DNA of 64,000 nt from Epiperipatus broadwayi (taxonomy: Eukaryota; Onychophora; Udeonychophora; Euonychophora; Peripatidae), in the NCBI GenBank assembly GCA_028023455.1, contig JAQFVV010000012.1:7104499-7168498 (forward strand). Reading direction: 5' to 3'. Of this stretch, positions 50,251 to 62,254 are shown in pieces. Position numbers and translations under genes: made by a program. The notes beneath the pieces were generated by a model, which was not told the DNA's origin, searched no databases, and worked only from the letters and a program-made list of their open reading frames with translations. Position 1 is the first letter of the stretch. Every line of letters begins with the position of its first letter.

Positions 50251-50940
50251 ATTTTTTTCTTTGGCTTTCATCACTTTTGCGATAAATTTACTTTCTTCAG
50301 TTGATATAAATTTACTTTTCCATTTTGCAGTTTTTACTTTTAAAACCTACTATCATCACAAATATTACTTTATTTTTTATACTGATACAGATAAACATCT
50401 CCTCTACACTATTACCCTACCTCTTTGTTGCTCCTTTTTTTATAACTACTGCTTAACCTATGATTGGTTGGCTATATTTTAACTATCAACCTACTTCAGA
50501 TCCAGGGACTCAATTTTCATTTATTTATTTATTACCAATAATAATTATTCCTTAGAAAATTATCTCCATAATCCAAATTATGCTTACAACCCCCCCCCCC
50601 CCACTTTTTAACATTTTCAAGTTTATCTGCTTTTTTTCTCTCTTTTATATATATTTGAGAAGAAAAAAAAGTTTAAATAATATACAATACGAAGATCCTC
50701 TTGAAGTCATGACTTTATTTTACTAACAAAATCATTATTTTAAATATCTCATAATCTCATTCAATCAATCTATCAGGGGTGGAGGATATTTATTCACTGA
50801 TATAACTTACATTTCCTTTTACTATCTCCAAGACAACCAAACTGTAACTTCTTATAATAAAGTAAATAATTATCAAAATGTATTACTTAATAGAGAAATC
50901 ATACATTTCCTGATTATATTCATTTCTTCAAATTGGAAGC

Positions 50941-51366
50941 CAGGAGGAACCTCATAGATAAATATAAAAAAATTGTACAGACTGTTGCCTTTGGAAGGAT
51001 GGCTTAGTTGGTTAGAACGTTACCTTAAAATTCAATACTCAAGAATCTAAGCAATCCCATGCTAGTACTGTCACTGGTCAGGTCAGCAACATGTTGTACA
51101 GACTGTTGCTTTGGGCAGGATGGTTCATTTGGTTAGAATGTTCCGTAAAATTCAATATTCAAGAATCTAAGTGTCCAGGTTCGAATCCCATGCTAGTACT
51201 GTCACATGAAGAAGAGGAGAGAATAATACCTATTAAAATGTTGTGCATATATTAACCTGTTCGATGCGATATTACTAACATTTGAATGTATTTGAAATAT
51301 TTAAATATAGTTAAATTTTTCTAAAGACATTCAATACCCATATTAGAACATGGAAATAGTCCAATA
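50941..51366 (+). mobile_element. SINE-like unit inserted in the LTR (copy 2), duplicated tRNA head
   Basis: This copy has the best promoter boxes of the family: GGTTCATTTGGTTAGAATG (51122-51140) as A-box region and CAGGTTCGAATCCC (51177-51190) as B-box. The tRNA-like head occurs twice in tandem, at about 50975-51085 and 51094-51208. The tail runs through TGAAGAAGAG to a hairpin at 51283-51332 (GAATGT...ACATTC) and GGAAATAGTCCAATAT. It interrupts LTR homology at CCTGATTA...GGAA, which shows it is an insertion. Confidence 0.8.
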
Positions 51367-52209
51367 TAAAAATGCAATCAATGTGATATTTGAGAGGAAA
51401 CCCCCCCCCCCACTTCTTCAAAACAATAAGTCACTCAATGTACTATACTGGATAAATACAAACTTTTATAAATAAAAACTTTTAGCTAAAATTTTTTGTT
51501 CTTAACCTTTATGCAGTTAATTTAAACTATTTCATAAGATCCAAAACTCATTAGCAGTAAAGATATAAGTGCCGAATGGAACTTGTGAAATTAAAAAAAA
51601 AAGAAAAGAAATTTAGTAACTATTAATACAATTAAGGAGAGGAATGTCAAATTTTAAGTTTAAAAAAATATTATTTAACAATAAATAGAAAGAAGAAAAA
51701 AATATTATACAATTAAAAGTAAAATCAAAAAATACAAAAAGGATTATTTATAGTTTTTCATTATACATAAAAAAAACCCTTTTATAAATTAATTAATTAA
51801 TTAATATGTATTAATTGTATAAGATATCTTATTGGTATTTTACTATAAATTCAATTCTTGTTACCGTTTTTTATATATTTATTCTTCTCTGACTTGAATA
51901 TTTTTTTAGTTCATCAATGGACATATATAGCAAGTCTTCATTTTTTCCAAATCAGAACAATTGAGAGATTGTCTGAAGTAATTAGCAGATGAGTACTATT
52001 TAGGCCTTGGTTGATTATTTGGCAACAAACTGGAGACATGTATATTTACACTAAACAGAACAGTGTTTCTTTAGCATTCAGCAGATAAGGCAGTTAGTGA
52101 TGTGGTAGATGTAGGGAAAGTTTCTAGCTACATATATTGAATATTTTTCAATCTGTGTTTTAGAGATTCCATGGTTTTATCACTTGGAAATGGCTTTTTT
52201 TTCCATATG

Positions 52210-52312
52210 TCATAGCATCGGCCGGGAGTCGAACCAGTAACAACCGTCTGCAAACAATTGCTTGCTTGCAAAGCGGCTGCATTTACCTCTCGGCTAACAA
52301 CACTTGTTTGAC
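52210..52312 (-). mobile_element. Short tRNA-derived SINE (copy 3)
   Basis: The minus strand reads GTCAAACAAGTGTTGTTAGC, an A-box-like GCCGAGAGGTAAATGC, B-box ACTGGTTCGACTCCCGG and an A8 tail (the T-run at 52196-52203 on the plus strand). It is the same family as 14347-14444 and 16848-16951, with GCCGATGCTATGACATATGG shared with copy 1. The partner LTR has no counterpart at this place. A target duplication is not clear. Confidence 0.85.
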
Positions 52313-53767
52313 TTTAAATTTCAGCTACCTTGCAAGTTATCAATTTTGCTGCTTTCAAACTAATGATGGTCCAAACTTGTTCAGTGTTTCTACTAATGAT
52401 CAGTTTCATACAAAGAAGAGAAAGAGAATGAAATAAACTTTGTTTGACCTAGTTTTATATATGCTATCTTTAAAAACAGAATGTCTTTTCTTTTTCATTT
52501 TAATGTTTAATTTAGAAGTTAAATTTATATTTAATGTAATTATAATTATCTTCAGATCACCATCTGCTACTTTTGTTCTGTGTTTTTCAATTTTATAATG
52601 ATAATTAAAAACACTTTTCCTTTTAAGTTTTAGAACAAAAATAAAATACTTAAAAAATGGTATGCATTTTATATTTTTAAAACGATTTCTTAAAAATACA
52701 TAAAATACAAAATACAGTCATGTCTTACAATTAAAATATATACCTTACAATAAAATGTTAATTTTAACTGATATTTTGACTTAATGATATTTAATGACAT
52801 ATCATTTACTAAATAAAAATTTATCTTTTATTATTATTATTTTGTTGTTGTTGTTATATTATTATTATTATCATCATCATTATCATTATTATTATTCAAA
52901 AAAGAACTGTATTGGATGAAACAATATTTACAAATATTTCAGATGCACACATATGTTTATATTTGTAATTAATTAGTTGGTTTGCAGAAGCACATTGATT
53001 TGTATATGTACATAGTATTATTGGGGGGGGGGGTAACAGTTTTAAAAAGACCAAGTACTTATGATGATATGACAAAGTTTAGTATTATAATTCTGAAGAT
53101 TTCTGCTTTGATTGATGTGAGAGATCTGTGAGGCTTAGGTTAGTGGTTGTTGTCCATTTGCATTAGAAGTGGAGGTTACAATTTTGAAAAACAGGTGACA
53201 GATTTTATAAATTGTACTGTTTGATTCATAAAGTTTACAAGTCTTCTGTTATAGTGCTACCATCTGAAATTGATTAGAAATAAGGTCTACATTCAGAGAT
53301 TATTACTAATGAATTACATATGTATGCAATGTATAAGCTTGTTTGTTTTCAATAAATATGCTATAATATAGTTTACTATTTTCTTATTTCTATTTGCTGT
53401 TCATTATGTAGAATGTCACTTGTTTGAATCCATTTCATTGTAATGATTGTGTAGGGTAGTGTAATTTTTGCAAATAGTCGGGATTGGTTCTTGTTTCAGC
53501 ATCCAATATGGATAGCAGGCTGGCCTGGAATGATGGTAGGTGGGTGTCCTAGTGTTGGGTGAAGCATATCTTTATTTTTTTAATCTTTAGATAATTTTTA
53601 AGAGTATTGCATGTATTGCTGTATGTTTGCATAAGTTTGTATGTATATTCTTGGACATGTTGAAAAGATTTTATCATGATAATTCACCTAGGCAGCTCAT
53701 CAGCCTAGAGGAAAGTATTTTTCTCTCATGATATAGTCAATGTTAAATGAGAGTATGCTAATGAAGG

Positions 53768-54569
53768 CTAAGTATTTTTGTATAGCATTGAATTGCATGG
53801 CCTTGATTTTATTGAGCATAATATATAAGTCTCTGAAAATATAAATTCTGGGGTGGTTGCTGGAGCAAGTATTCTTATTGTTTTATCTAGTGGAAGTATA
53901 AATGTTTGAATCTCTATGAGGTTGATAATTATCATTTGTGCTGAGTGACTCGAAAATGGTGAGGGAGTAAGATTCATAACAATTACATGATGCAGCATAG
54001 GTGAATAAAAACAAAGATCTATCAATGAGGCATATTGGCCACTGTGAAATGTGACTTCATTGTCTGGCATAAAGCTCTTACCACTCATAAGAGAAAAAGA
54101 TATTTGATGCAGCCACTGGATGATAAAGTCTTTGCATTTCATGTTGCAGTCCCCAATTAGGATGGTTGGATATGGGATAGCCACAAGTAGTGAATTAATG
54201 ATTTGAAATGAGACTAGGATATGGGTATAAATATAAGAAAAGTATATTAATTGAAGTAATTCCATGGTGGAAGGCCACTATTAGCAACTATGAATCTATG
54301 AATATTATCTTGAATGATGAGAGTGGGCAGTTTGGTGTAATGAATAGTTCAGAGTCTCCAGAAAATGATGACGAGTTCCTGGAGCAGGCACAATAATCTT
54401 CTGTGTGGAGGTGTGTTGATGTGTCAGTCTGAGAGCCAGAGTAAACTTTAGTCTCAAATAAATCCAAGTATATAAAGCTGTATAATTTTGAGCCATTTTT
54501 TAATTGATTGATTTTGTTGATGGAGTTACACCACCTCACATTAAATGCAGTTATTTTAACTTTCATCAA
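53768..54569 (-). pseudogene. LINE apurinic-type endonuclease fragment
   Basis: Two frames cover one domain. 54288-54569 supplies the N-terminal part (ITAFNVRWCNSI.KINQL, then YLDLFETKV, matching N.R.L...K...L and the ..QET. box, with the catalytic glutamate). 53768-54265 supplies YPTILIGDCN (the GD.N box) and TFHSGQYASLIDLCF with HSAQMIII (the S.IDL...S......SDH box, where SDH is changed to SAQ). The loss of the final D and H means this endonuclease is dead. The domain normally nicks target DNA to prime LINE insertion. Confidence 0.75.
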
Positions 54570-54599
54570 GTTTGTATAAGGTAGGGGAAGGTGTTATCC

Positions 54600-55950
54600 C
54601 TATGTGTTGGCATGGTGTTTGGAGTGATTCATTATCACCATCCTGGAATGGCTTACGATCCTTGATAGTCTGATCAAGAATAAGATCTATCTGGATGAAG
54701 TCATTTATATATTTGATTTCTTCTGTTTTAGCTTCCTTTAATTGGTGATTTTTTTTTTTGTGAGTGGCCTGGATACCTTCTGGCTTCAGGCACTGCTGTT
54801 TCTATTGATGGAAGCAAGGAGTGATCACCTCTGTCATGTGCATTGATGTTTTGTTGATTACCATAGGTGTGAATTCTGGTTTGGTGTCATAGTCAATAAT
54901 TGATATTTTCACTATTTGTTTTTATTCTTATTTCCATTGTCCATGAAAAAAGGGGTCTCAGGTGGTTCTTGGGTATATTCTGGAGTCATTTGGAACAGGC
55001 TTTTATTCATCATTTGTTTTTTTAATGATATATCCAGTCCAGTAGCTGTATACTTGTGTTTTGATGTTTTTTTGGATTGTTGATGTGGGCTGGCTTGGTG
55101 ATGTTTATATAGATTGGAGCCATTGAGAAGTGAATGTATAGCTTCTCCTTGTGAGTGTTGTATATGTTGGTTATCTTATACAATTAGCTATCTTATATAA
55201 TTTGATTTGCAATGCAGTGTATTGCTAGGTGGCCAAGCTAGTTGAAGGAATAACATTGCAGTCTTGACCTTCTGATGTGAAGAGAAAACATGATCTCTTA
55301 GTCTATGACCTGTGTAAGTATGTTTTCTGGATTTAAATTGGTGTTTAGCTTTAGTCTGAACTTAAAATTGTTGCTATAAATAAGTGTAGGCATATTCTTT
55401 AGGTATATTGGATTAAAAATTAAAACTTTCCCAAATGGCTCCATCATATGCTGAAAATCTTGAACAGTATAGCCAAAGTATGCATTTTTTAATATACCTA
55501 TAATATAGCTTCAGGAGTTCTTATCCACCACCTAATGCTGTGATGAGTTTGAAATCAGCTTTTTTGATATGCCAGATGTCTTGGATTAGGATGGTCTGCT
55601 ATTCATAGCACTATATCCCAACAAAGCTTCATAAAGTAATAACCTGGGAATTTATATAGTGTGAAATTTTCATCTGTAGCTGATAAATACAATATATCAT
55701 GGGAAAAAAATATTTAAAGAATTAAAGTGTTCTTGGTATGGTATTATTAAAGCTGATTTTTTTTTTGGGGGGGGGGCTTGGCTTTCGTTGATTTGCAGGT
55801 TAAGATTATTAATGACTTTTTGATTACTTTTTCCTAAATCTAGTTCTCATAGTGTTAACAGATAAACTTAAATTAGGTCTCATGTTAGTTGTTTGAATAT
55901 TAGACTTGGCAACATTGACATACATTTTAGTTAAGTTAAAATCATTGTTT
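54600..55950 (-). pseudogene. LINE ORF1-like region with zinc-knuckle remnant
   Basis: Broken minus-strand frames include QCYSFNxLGHLAIHC near 55210-55260, resembling a CCHC zinc knuckle (C..C...GH.A..C) with the second C changed to F. Such a knuckle fits an RNA-binding ORF1 protein upstream of a LINE endonuclease. No other motif was recognised, and several stops intervene. Confidence 0.45.
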
Positions 55951-56376
55951 TTATGGAAATTGCTTTGGCGCCAGCCATGGGTCACCTGCCTGGGTGGTCA
56001 CCATTTAATTGATTCTTTAGCAGATTATGTTAATTATTTTAAATTGTGAATTGATACTTCTATTGTTTGAAATTTGATTTCTGACTTATTATATATTACT
56101 TTTCTTGCAAAGTGTGCAGGAAATTGATTGTTTTTTAGGTTTGAACACAGACATTTGAAGAACGTCTTGCTAGCATGAAATTTTCTGCTAAACTACTATA
56201 CTACTACTACTATTATTATTGTTATTGTTATAACTTCAGTTGATTGTAGGGACAGAATATGAACTATTAATACTAATAATCAACTAAAACAATCTTGTTG
56301 TCTATTAATAAAGTTTAGTTTTATTCCTAATATATATGCATATGTGTGTTAATAGTCATTGTGCAGTTGAATAACA

Positions 56377-57300
56377 CAGTATATATAAATATGAAGTTGA
56401 GTTTAAATATGTTTAAAGATGTATATATACAAATTAAATTATAAGATGTATTATGTATATCTTATTCGTCTGAGTTTTGTGCTGATGAGTAAATGCAATG
56501 ATAAAAACAAAAACTAGAATATATATAATACAGATTATGTATCCTGATGGCCTCTGAACCTCAAAATTAAAATTATACTTACTAATTTTATTATATGAAT
56601 TGAACTTAAAAATATTTCTAGATAATGTAAATAATATTTCACTTATTTGATTTTTGACTATTAAGATTTTTTACTTTTACCACTTTGACTATTTTTTTTC
56701 TATATTTAAATAAATTATTTTATTCAGAACAACATATTAAAATATATTCCATAAGAATAGATTCAAGAAAAAAAAAAGATCTAAAGACTTCGTTTTTAAG
56801 AATAACAATCTTTGTTTTTTTTTTTAAAAAAAATTAAAATAGTTTCTTAATGCATTTTATTATTAATAACATTCTTCAACTAAGACAAATTAAAATATCT
56901 ATACACCATGATAAAGAATGAATATGAATAGTCAAATTGAGTGCAGAAAATAATTTGCTACTGAAAAAAAATCCTTTGATTTCTCTTTGAGACCATAAAG
57001 AAACCGAGAAAGGCAATTTCTAATGTCAATTCCATTATGTTCTTATCATTGAAGCTATTATTATTATGTGATTATTCATATGGTGTAATGGAAATGGTTG
57101 GCCTTTTCATCAACATATATCAGTCAGTCTAATGAATTTACTGACTTTTTGTTTGAGTTTTAAGATCAAGAAATATCATAGTCTTCTCAGCTGCCTAATA
57201 GTTAATCAAAGTACCAATTGAGTTTTCTTTAAGGCAGATTGAATGTGTGTTTTAAATAGATATTTACTGCCATGACAAACTAAATTATTGTATTTATTTC
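56377..57300. other. AT-rich non-coding stretch
   Basis: Nothing recognisable; long T and A runs near 56815-56832. Confidence 0.6.
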
Positions 57301-59010
57301 CAGGAGGTTGTAAAGTTCAGCAAAAATGGCAGTTAGAAGTTAAAGGCAAATGAAGAATCCTCTGAATACAGCTTCACTATTTTATGATGAATTATTTTAG
57401 TTAAGTGTTACAATGACAAGACACTTTTAAATAAAGAAAGATTACACAAATTCAATAAAGAACTATCTAATTTAAATAAGACATTGTTGAATTCTATGAA
57501 ATTAGAAAAAAAAATGAAGAAGCAGTTGATTTAAAAAGAGCACATGTTTTTTAATACAAAGCCAGAGTGGGATAAAATTTATTATGAATATAAAGCTGGA
57601 AAAAAGTTGTAGAGATTGAGGGACTGTCAGATAGAATAACAAGAGTACTTATTTAAATTAAAAGAAAATGCCAAATGCAAATAATACAGATTTATGCCAC
57701 AACCTCAATATGATGACAAAGTAGATGTTTATATAAATGTACAAAATGTTTTTAATCAAATTAAAGTCAAGCAACACTTTAAAATTGACATGAAGACTTC
57801 CATGCTAATATTGACAATGATTGAAAGATGAAAGTGATTACAGTGACAGAAATGAGAGAAGAAACATATTTGTTAAGTTTGCAGAAAAGGAAAAAGTTTG
57901 CAGAAAAGGAAACGACTGTATATTATGAATTATTTTATTAAGAAAAATGTTAAATGGAAATGGACATGAAAGCATTCAAATGAATATAACACAGAGTTAA
58001 ATTATATTTTAACTAAACAGAAAGAATGTATTTCAAGATTGTAATATTCTAATTAGATTCAATACAGGAAGTGATTATTGATTAGCAAGAAGTAAGATAC
58101 ATGTTAATGCTAAACTAAAGATATGTAAATTATTAAGAAACAGTTTTAGCAGTTAACATTTCTAATCTTGAGAAATACTGTAATGAATATAGATTAAAAC
58201 TTGCAAATAATTTTAAAAGTTTAACAGATTTTGAAAAAGACTAAGAAGTAATTGATATCAATAAGAAAATAACTGATACTCAGTGTGAAAAAATAGTGGA
58301 TATAAAACGACAACAGTTTATTAGTAAATTTTCTACAAAGATAAGATATATTGAAAAAAGAATATAATTTTTTTTAAAGAGGTACAATTTGAAATCACAC
58401 TAGTAAAGCTCTTAGTTTATTACATTAAATAGAATTGAATATATATAGTTTATAAAATAGCATAAAAGAGTTAGTGATAATTTAAAAAATATAAATTGTT
58501 AAGGGAAACTATAGAAGAGAATAAAGGATTCAAAATATAAAACATCATCTTGATATTGGAAGGAAATTTGTTTCAGTAAAGAAGAAATGATAAAACATAA
58601 TATTAAAAAGAGATATGACCATGAAATGTGTGGAAGAATTCTATAAAGAAATATATAATAATAAAAAACAAGAAAACAAAATGGTCATAGCAACTCCTAA
58701 AATGCTTACCATTTTAAATAAAAAAGTGAAGCTTAAAAGACGGAGATGAAGATATAAAAACATTTGGCAAACTATATATACATGTCTAAATGATAAAGCT
58801 GTATCAGATAATTGGAAGAATTCACTAATAAGAAGATATTAGAAATTATAGACCTATTAAACTTCTATTAGTCCTATACAAAATATTTTATCAAGAGAAT
58901 TACAATTCTTCTATAGAAAATATTAGTAGATTCAAACCAAGCAAATTACAAATAGTTTTAGCACAGTATATAATATACAATTGTTGAGAGAAAAAGAAAT
59001 AATAAACATT
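57300..59010 (+). pseudogene. RTE-type LINE remnant, mid-protein
   Basis: The clear part is 58740-58990: frames give WRRYKNIWQTIYTCLND, then DIRNYRPIKLLLVLYKIFYQ and an IENxxRFKPSK segment. These match the E.YRPISLL...YKI......L......Q.GF.+ region (RT block 2-3) of RTE-like LINEs. 57300-58740 is A-rich with K, N and E dominated frames that could be the upstream part of the same element, but no motif was recognised there. A 20-bp duplication (GTTTGCAGAAAAGGAAAAA) lies at 57875-57911. Heavily frameshifted. Confidence 0.55.
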
Positions 59011-59039
59011 GGTTGCTATTACAATCTGGATTTGGATAT

Positions 59040-59260
59040 TATAAAGGACACTTCTTTCTCTAACCAAAGTCATGATGCTTAACGCTTTAGATCATCAAGA
59101 TATAGTGTGCCGGTCAAAACATGTTTATCCATCTAACATGAGCTGGAACTCACAAAATGTACTTCAAACCCAGTCAAGCCCAAGATTTAGGTCAGGGACC
59201 AGCCTGAATTCGAACCCACTCTCTAAGCCCCAGATCTAACACCTAATGAATAACATAATA
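59040..59260 (-). mobile_element. tRNA-derived SINE-like repeat
   Basis: The minus strand has AGTGGGTTCGAATTCAGG (59204-59221), a near-perfect B-box, preceded by TTAGGTGTTAGATCTGGGG as a possible A-box region. The body continues with GGTCCCTGACCTAAATC and CATGTTAGATGGATAAACAT. The region is markedly less AT-rich than its flanks. It belongs to neither of the other two SINE-like families here. No target duplication was identified. Confidence 0.55.
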
Positions 59261-60150
59261 GTGATGGCACATGAGAATTAATCTTAATCTGGCCGACTAG
59301 CAAAGCTGAGCAAAACAATGAGACATCTATTAACTATGACTATATTAAAATATACATAAGCATGGCTGTAATATGTGGAAGTGGAGGAAAAGGAATTCAA
59401 ACTACTCAAATAAGTTAGACAATAAAATATAATTTAATATACTGACAAATTATTATACATTTATAAATTAATTATATACATTAGTGTGTGCATGAATGAG
59501 CAAGCGGTAGATGATTACATAGTGTCATTCACGCTATTATTTCTCATATGCTCTTTATTAGCTAAATAATATATTACAAATAAACACACATCTTTGGTGG
59601 GTCCAATATTAAGATGCCAATCGAATATTAGAAAGAATTACATAATACTGCCATTAACGCTTTGATTTACGGTTCTGAAACATGGTGACTAACATATATA
59701 TTTCTAGGAGCATTCCGAAATTCATTATACATATGATATAAATTATTTTCACACCATTGAGGTCATGAAAATAAACAAAATACATTTGAAAACATTATAT
59801 TTGAAACTATGACAAAATATTTAATGAAAAATTATTTTAACGATAGTAAAACGAATGCTTTATTTTCCCAAGGCACATACTTTTAAATAGATATATAAAC
59901 CACGATGGTGAGATTGTATATGACTGAAATAAATTTAATCAATAAAACTAGAAGTAATTGGTATTTATATATATATTTTAAGCAAAGCGTAATTTTAATA
60001 TTAGAGCATTAAAACTGAGTCATGAAGCAAAAGAAATAATAATAATATGAAGAAGTTTGCGGTGCTGACATAATAGCCTAAAAATAACTAAGAGGAAAAG
60101 GTCATGCTTCTGGATGAAAAACAAAATCTCACACCCCCTTCTTGGGTAGT
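59261..60150. other. AT-rich non-coding stretch
   Basis: Nothing recognisable. Confidence 0.55.
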
Positions 60151-60154
60151 GCTT

Positions 60155-60395
60155 AGAGAAAAGTGGATAGGCATGGCGTGGCCCAGACTTTTGCTGGTAT
60201 AACCGACGTGAGAGGCCTTTTATCTACGAAGTGAATATGCATAGCGTGTGCCAAACTTATGGGATCACCACCAGAGGCATTTTATATGAAATAAATATGA
60301 TTCCGGATAGCTCAACTATCTACGGAATGAGATATGAGAAGAAATCTATGGGTTCGAACTTGTCGCAACCCCCAGATTAAGACTAGAAGCACGTA
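60155..60395 (+). mobile_element. Tandemly duplicated unit ending in a tRNA-like head
   Basis: GTGGATAGGCATGGCGTG (60163) and GTGAATATGCATAGCGTG (60231) begin two related ~68-bp units. These are followed by TCCGGATAGCTCAACTATC (A-box-like, about 60302-60320) and ATGGGTTCGAACTTGTCGC (B-box, about 60348-60366), with spacing like a tRNA. It is GC-richer than its surroundings and has no ORF. It is probably a SINE with a duplicated 5' part, or a SINE inserted beside a minisatellite. Confidence 0.5.
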
Positions 60396-62250
60396 ATATA
60401 TATATACGAAGATAGGCTAAATGTCAGTAATGCAGAATGAATGAATGTCCCTAACGGCATTGAATAAGATTTACTGCTTTTAAAAATAAATGACCCTTGT
60501 TTGAATGCTATAACTTATATAAATAATATGCTATGCTGTTATAATATATATATATAGAGAGAGAAGATTTCATTTAATAAAATATACATGAAGATTTTAA
60601 TTAATAATAGAAACATTAAGATTTACCCCCATCCCTTTTTCTGCTATTTAAAATAAATCAATCTCACCTTCATTGATTTTACAATAACTGAAATATTTAA
60701 ATACAAGATTTGAAATTTTAAGAGTATGAAAAATGAAATAAGATTAGCAGTTATATAGAAAACAAATTATAAGTCACCCTTTCAGAATTTAATAAATAAT
60801 TATAAAATAAATGTTTCATAGCATTAATTAGCTTGAGTTCTGGATTTTCCCTGGGTAGAAAATCCAGAGTTAAACAAATATATATTTTATACTAAAAACG
60901 AACCCAAAATGTTGATTCATAAAAACAATCTGGTGAACGTATTAATTAATAATGAGTTATATTTTAAGGGGACATTAGATAACCTTGATTCATGAAGGTT
61001 TACTTAAAAGAAAGAAAAGATTTTACAAAATTCAACTCGTCAGATTGTTAGAGACTGGCATAATAATAATAATAAAAGCATATATATAAAATCAAGTAAT
61101 AAATAACTATAAAGAATTGACCGCACCAAAGTTAAAGAAAGTTAGAGCATATGAGAGAAAATTAGATTTATAAAATCATTTAAGAGCAAATTACATTTAC
61201 ATATTAATTTAAAAGATAGAAAATTGAACAATACATTAGAAATCTTGATAGCAGGATTTGAGATTAGTGAGGCTAGATTCATTTTCAAATAGTAGCATAA
61301 AAGTTACCTTGCGCAAATTTAATAAGTCTATTTTCAAAGTACGGCTCATGCATGGCAAATTGAGGATACAAAATGAATTCTTCTTGGTGATATCAAGCTT
61401 CTCTATTAGCATTTTTTAAGTTCTTCATCGGGCCTTTAATTCACTTTAGGGTAGCAGAATATTATGGCCACAAAAGATGACCCACAAGGGTCAGGAAATG
61501 ATGAATTTACTACTACATTTTAAGTTTCAAGCGCCGTGTAATATGTTTACAATCCGTTCTCTCAATAGTAGCTAATCTCCTCTGTGATTCAAAATTCAGC
61601 CATTTTATACTTTTCCTTTATCGGTTGTTTTTGAAGATGCAACAGTAAGATAACATCCATAAATAAATTCAAATCTATTTCCAGATTAGAAATAGATTTG
61701 ACAACATGTTTTTAACAAAAGTATCTCAAATCTTAATCCCATTTTAAGTAAAAACTTTAATTAAAAATACCTTCCCCGGATTAAAACAATAGTGTTTCCA
61801 ACCCCTTTAATTATTTTTAGACAATTACTGTAGCATCTTCCATATTGGATTCTATAAAAATATACAGTTTAATAGAAAAAGTACTTTAAAAAGAAAAAGT
61901 TTAAAAAATGACGTATAATAAAATATTTACAATCAATATTGTTAGTAAGTTTTTGCTCCTATATATATATTTGAATCGCACCTATAATACTTTAATAAAA
62001 AAAAGAACTAATAATTAATAATAGAATTAATAATCATAAAATTAATAATAAAATGTTATTGAAAGTTAAAATTGATAAGTTTAGGCGAGCATTTCAAATA
62101 TATACATAACATACATATACATGACAAAAGGAGTGGGATAAGATATAGAGTTTAAACACAGGTTAGTAGGTAGAAACATGAAGCACAATCTTAAGCTAAG
62201 ATTGACTGCTTCAATAGAACCAGGGTATTATCATTTTCTGAAGATTTATA
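60396..62250. other. AT-rich non-coding stretch
   Basis: Contains a TA/GA microsatellite near 60545-60565. AATCCAGA words near 60843 and 60859 form a short inverted repeat. 61430-61640 is slightly GC-richer with no assignable content. Confidence 0.5.
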
Positions 62251-62254
62251 AATC

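Larger units (their letters stand above)
44444..50812 (-). mobile_element. Interior of the Ty3/gypsy element (gag-pol remnant)
   Basis: Reading leftwards on the minus strand: gag-like coiled frames (about 50250-47850), reverse transcriptase (about 46770-46290), RNase H (about 45960-45660) and integrase (45394-45050). RT, RNase H then integrase is the Ty3/gypsy order. The protease was not identified. About 600 bp between the integrase and the 3' LTR is non-coding. I could not confirm a primer-binding site next to 50812. All domains are broken by stops and frameshifts. Confidence 0.75.
52857..56200 (-). mobile_element. LINE inserted into the 5' LTR, lacking a recognisable RT
   Basis: Minus-strand order: zinc-knuckle ORF1-like frames (about 55950-54600), endonuclease (54569-53768), then about 900 bp with no recognisable reverse transcriptase, then a tail rich in ATA/ATG/GAT triplets (AATAATAATAATGATAATG on the minus strand, 52857-52895 plus). 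Flanking ATT/GTT-rich words at 52829-52856 and 56205-56226 may be a diverged target duplication. The missing polymerase suggests an internal deletion or a non-autonomous derivative. An RT too decayed to recognise by eye remains possible. Confidence 0.6.
50813..56376 (-). mobile_element. 5' LTR of the Ty3/gypsy element, split by nested insertions
   Basis: LTR sequence is found at about 50813-50940, 51367-52209, 52313-52850 and 56205-56376. Summed, this is close to the 1.66 kb of the partner LTR at 42781-44443. The junction is clearest at the large insertion: the partner runs directly from CTAAATAAAAATTTAT into TGTTATAACTTCAGT, whereas here those words are separated by about 3.4 kb (52809 and 56225). 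The insertion order of the nested elements cannot be told from the sequence alone. Confidence 0.7.

Noticed and set aside
51094-51208. Genuine tRNA gene
   Set aside because: The head is duplicated, sits in an insertion inside an LTR and has relatives at 27.9 and 63.2 kb.
53768-54265. Longest ORF (165 codons) as a host gene
   Set aside because: Its motifs (ILIGDCN, SLIDLCF) place it in a broken LINE endonuclease.
56481-56520. Hammerhead core at TGCTGATGAGTAAATGC
   Set aside because: CTGATGAG is present but no GAAA at the right distance and no supporting helices.
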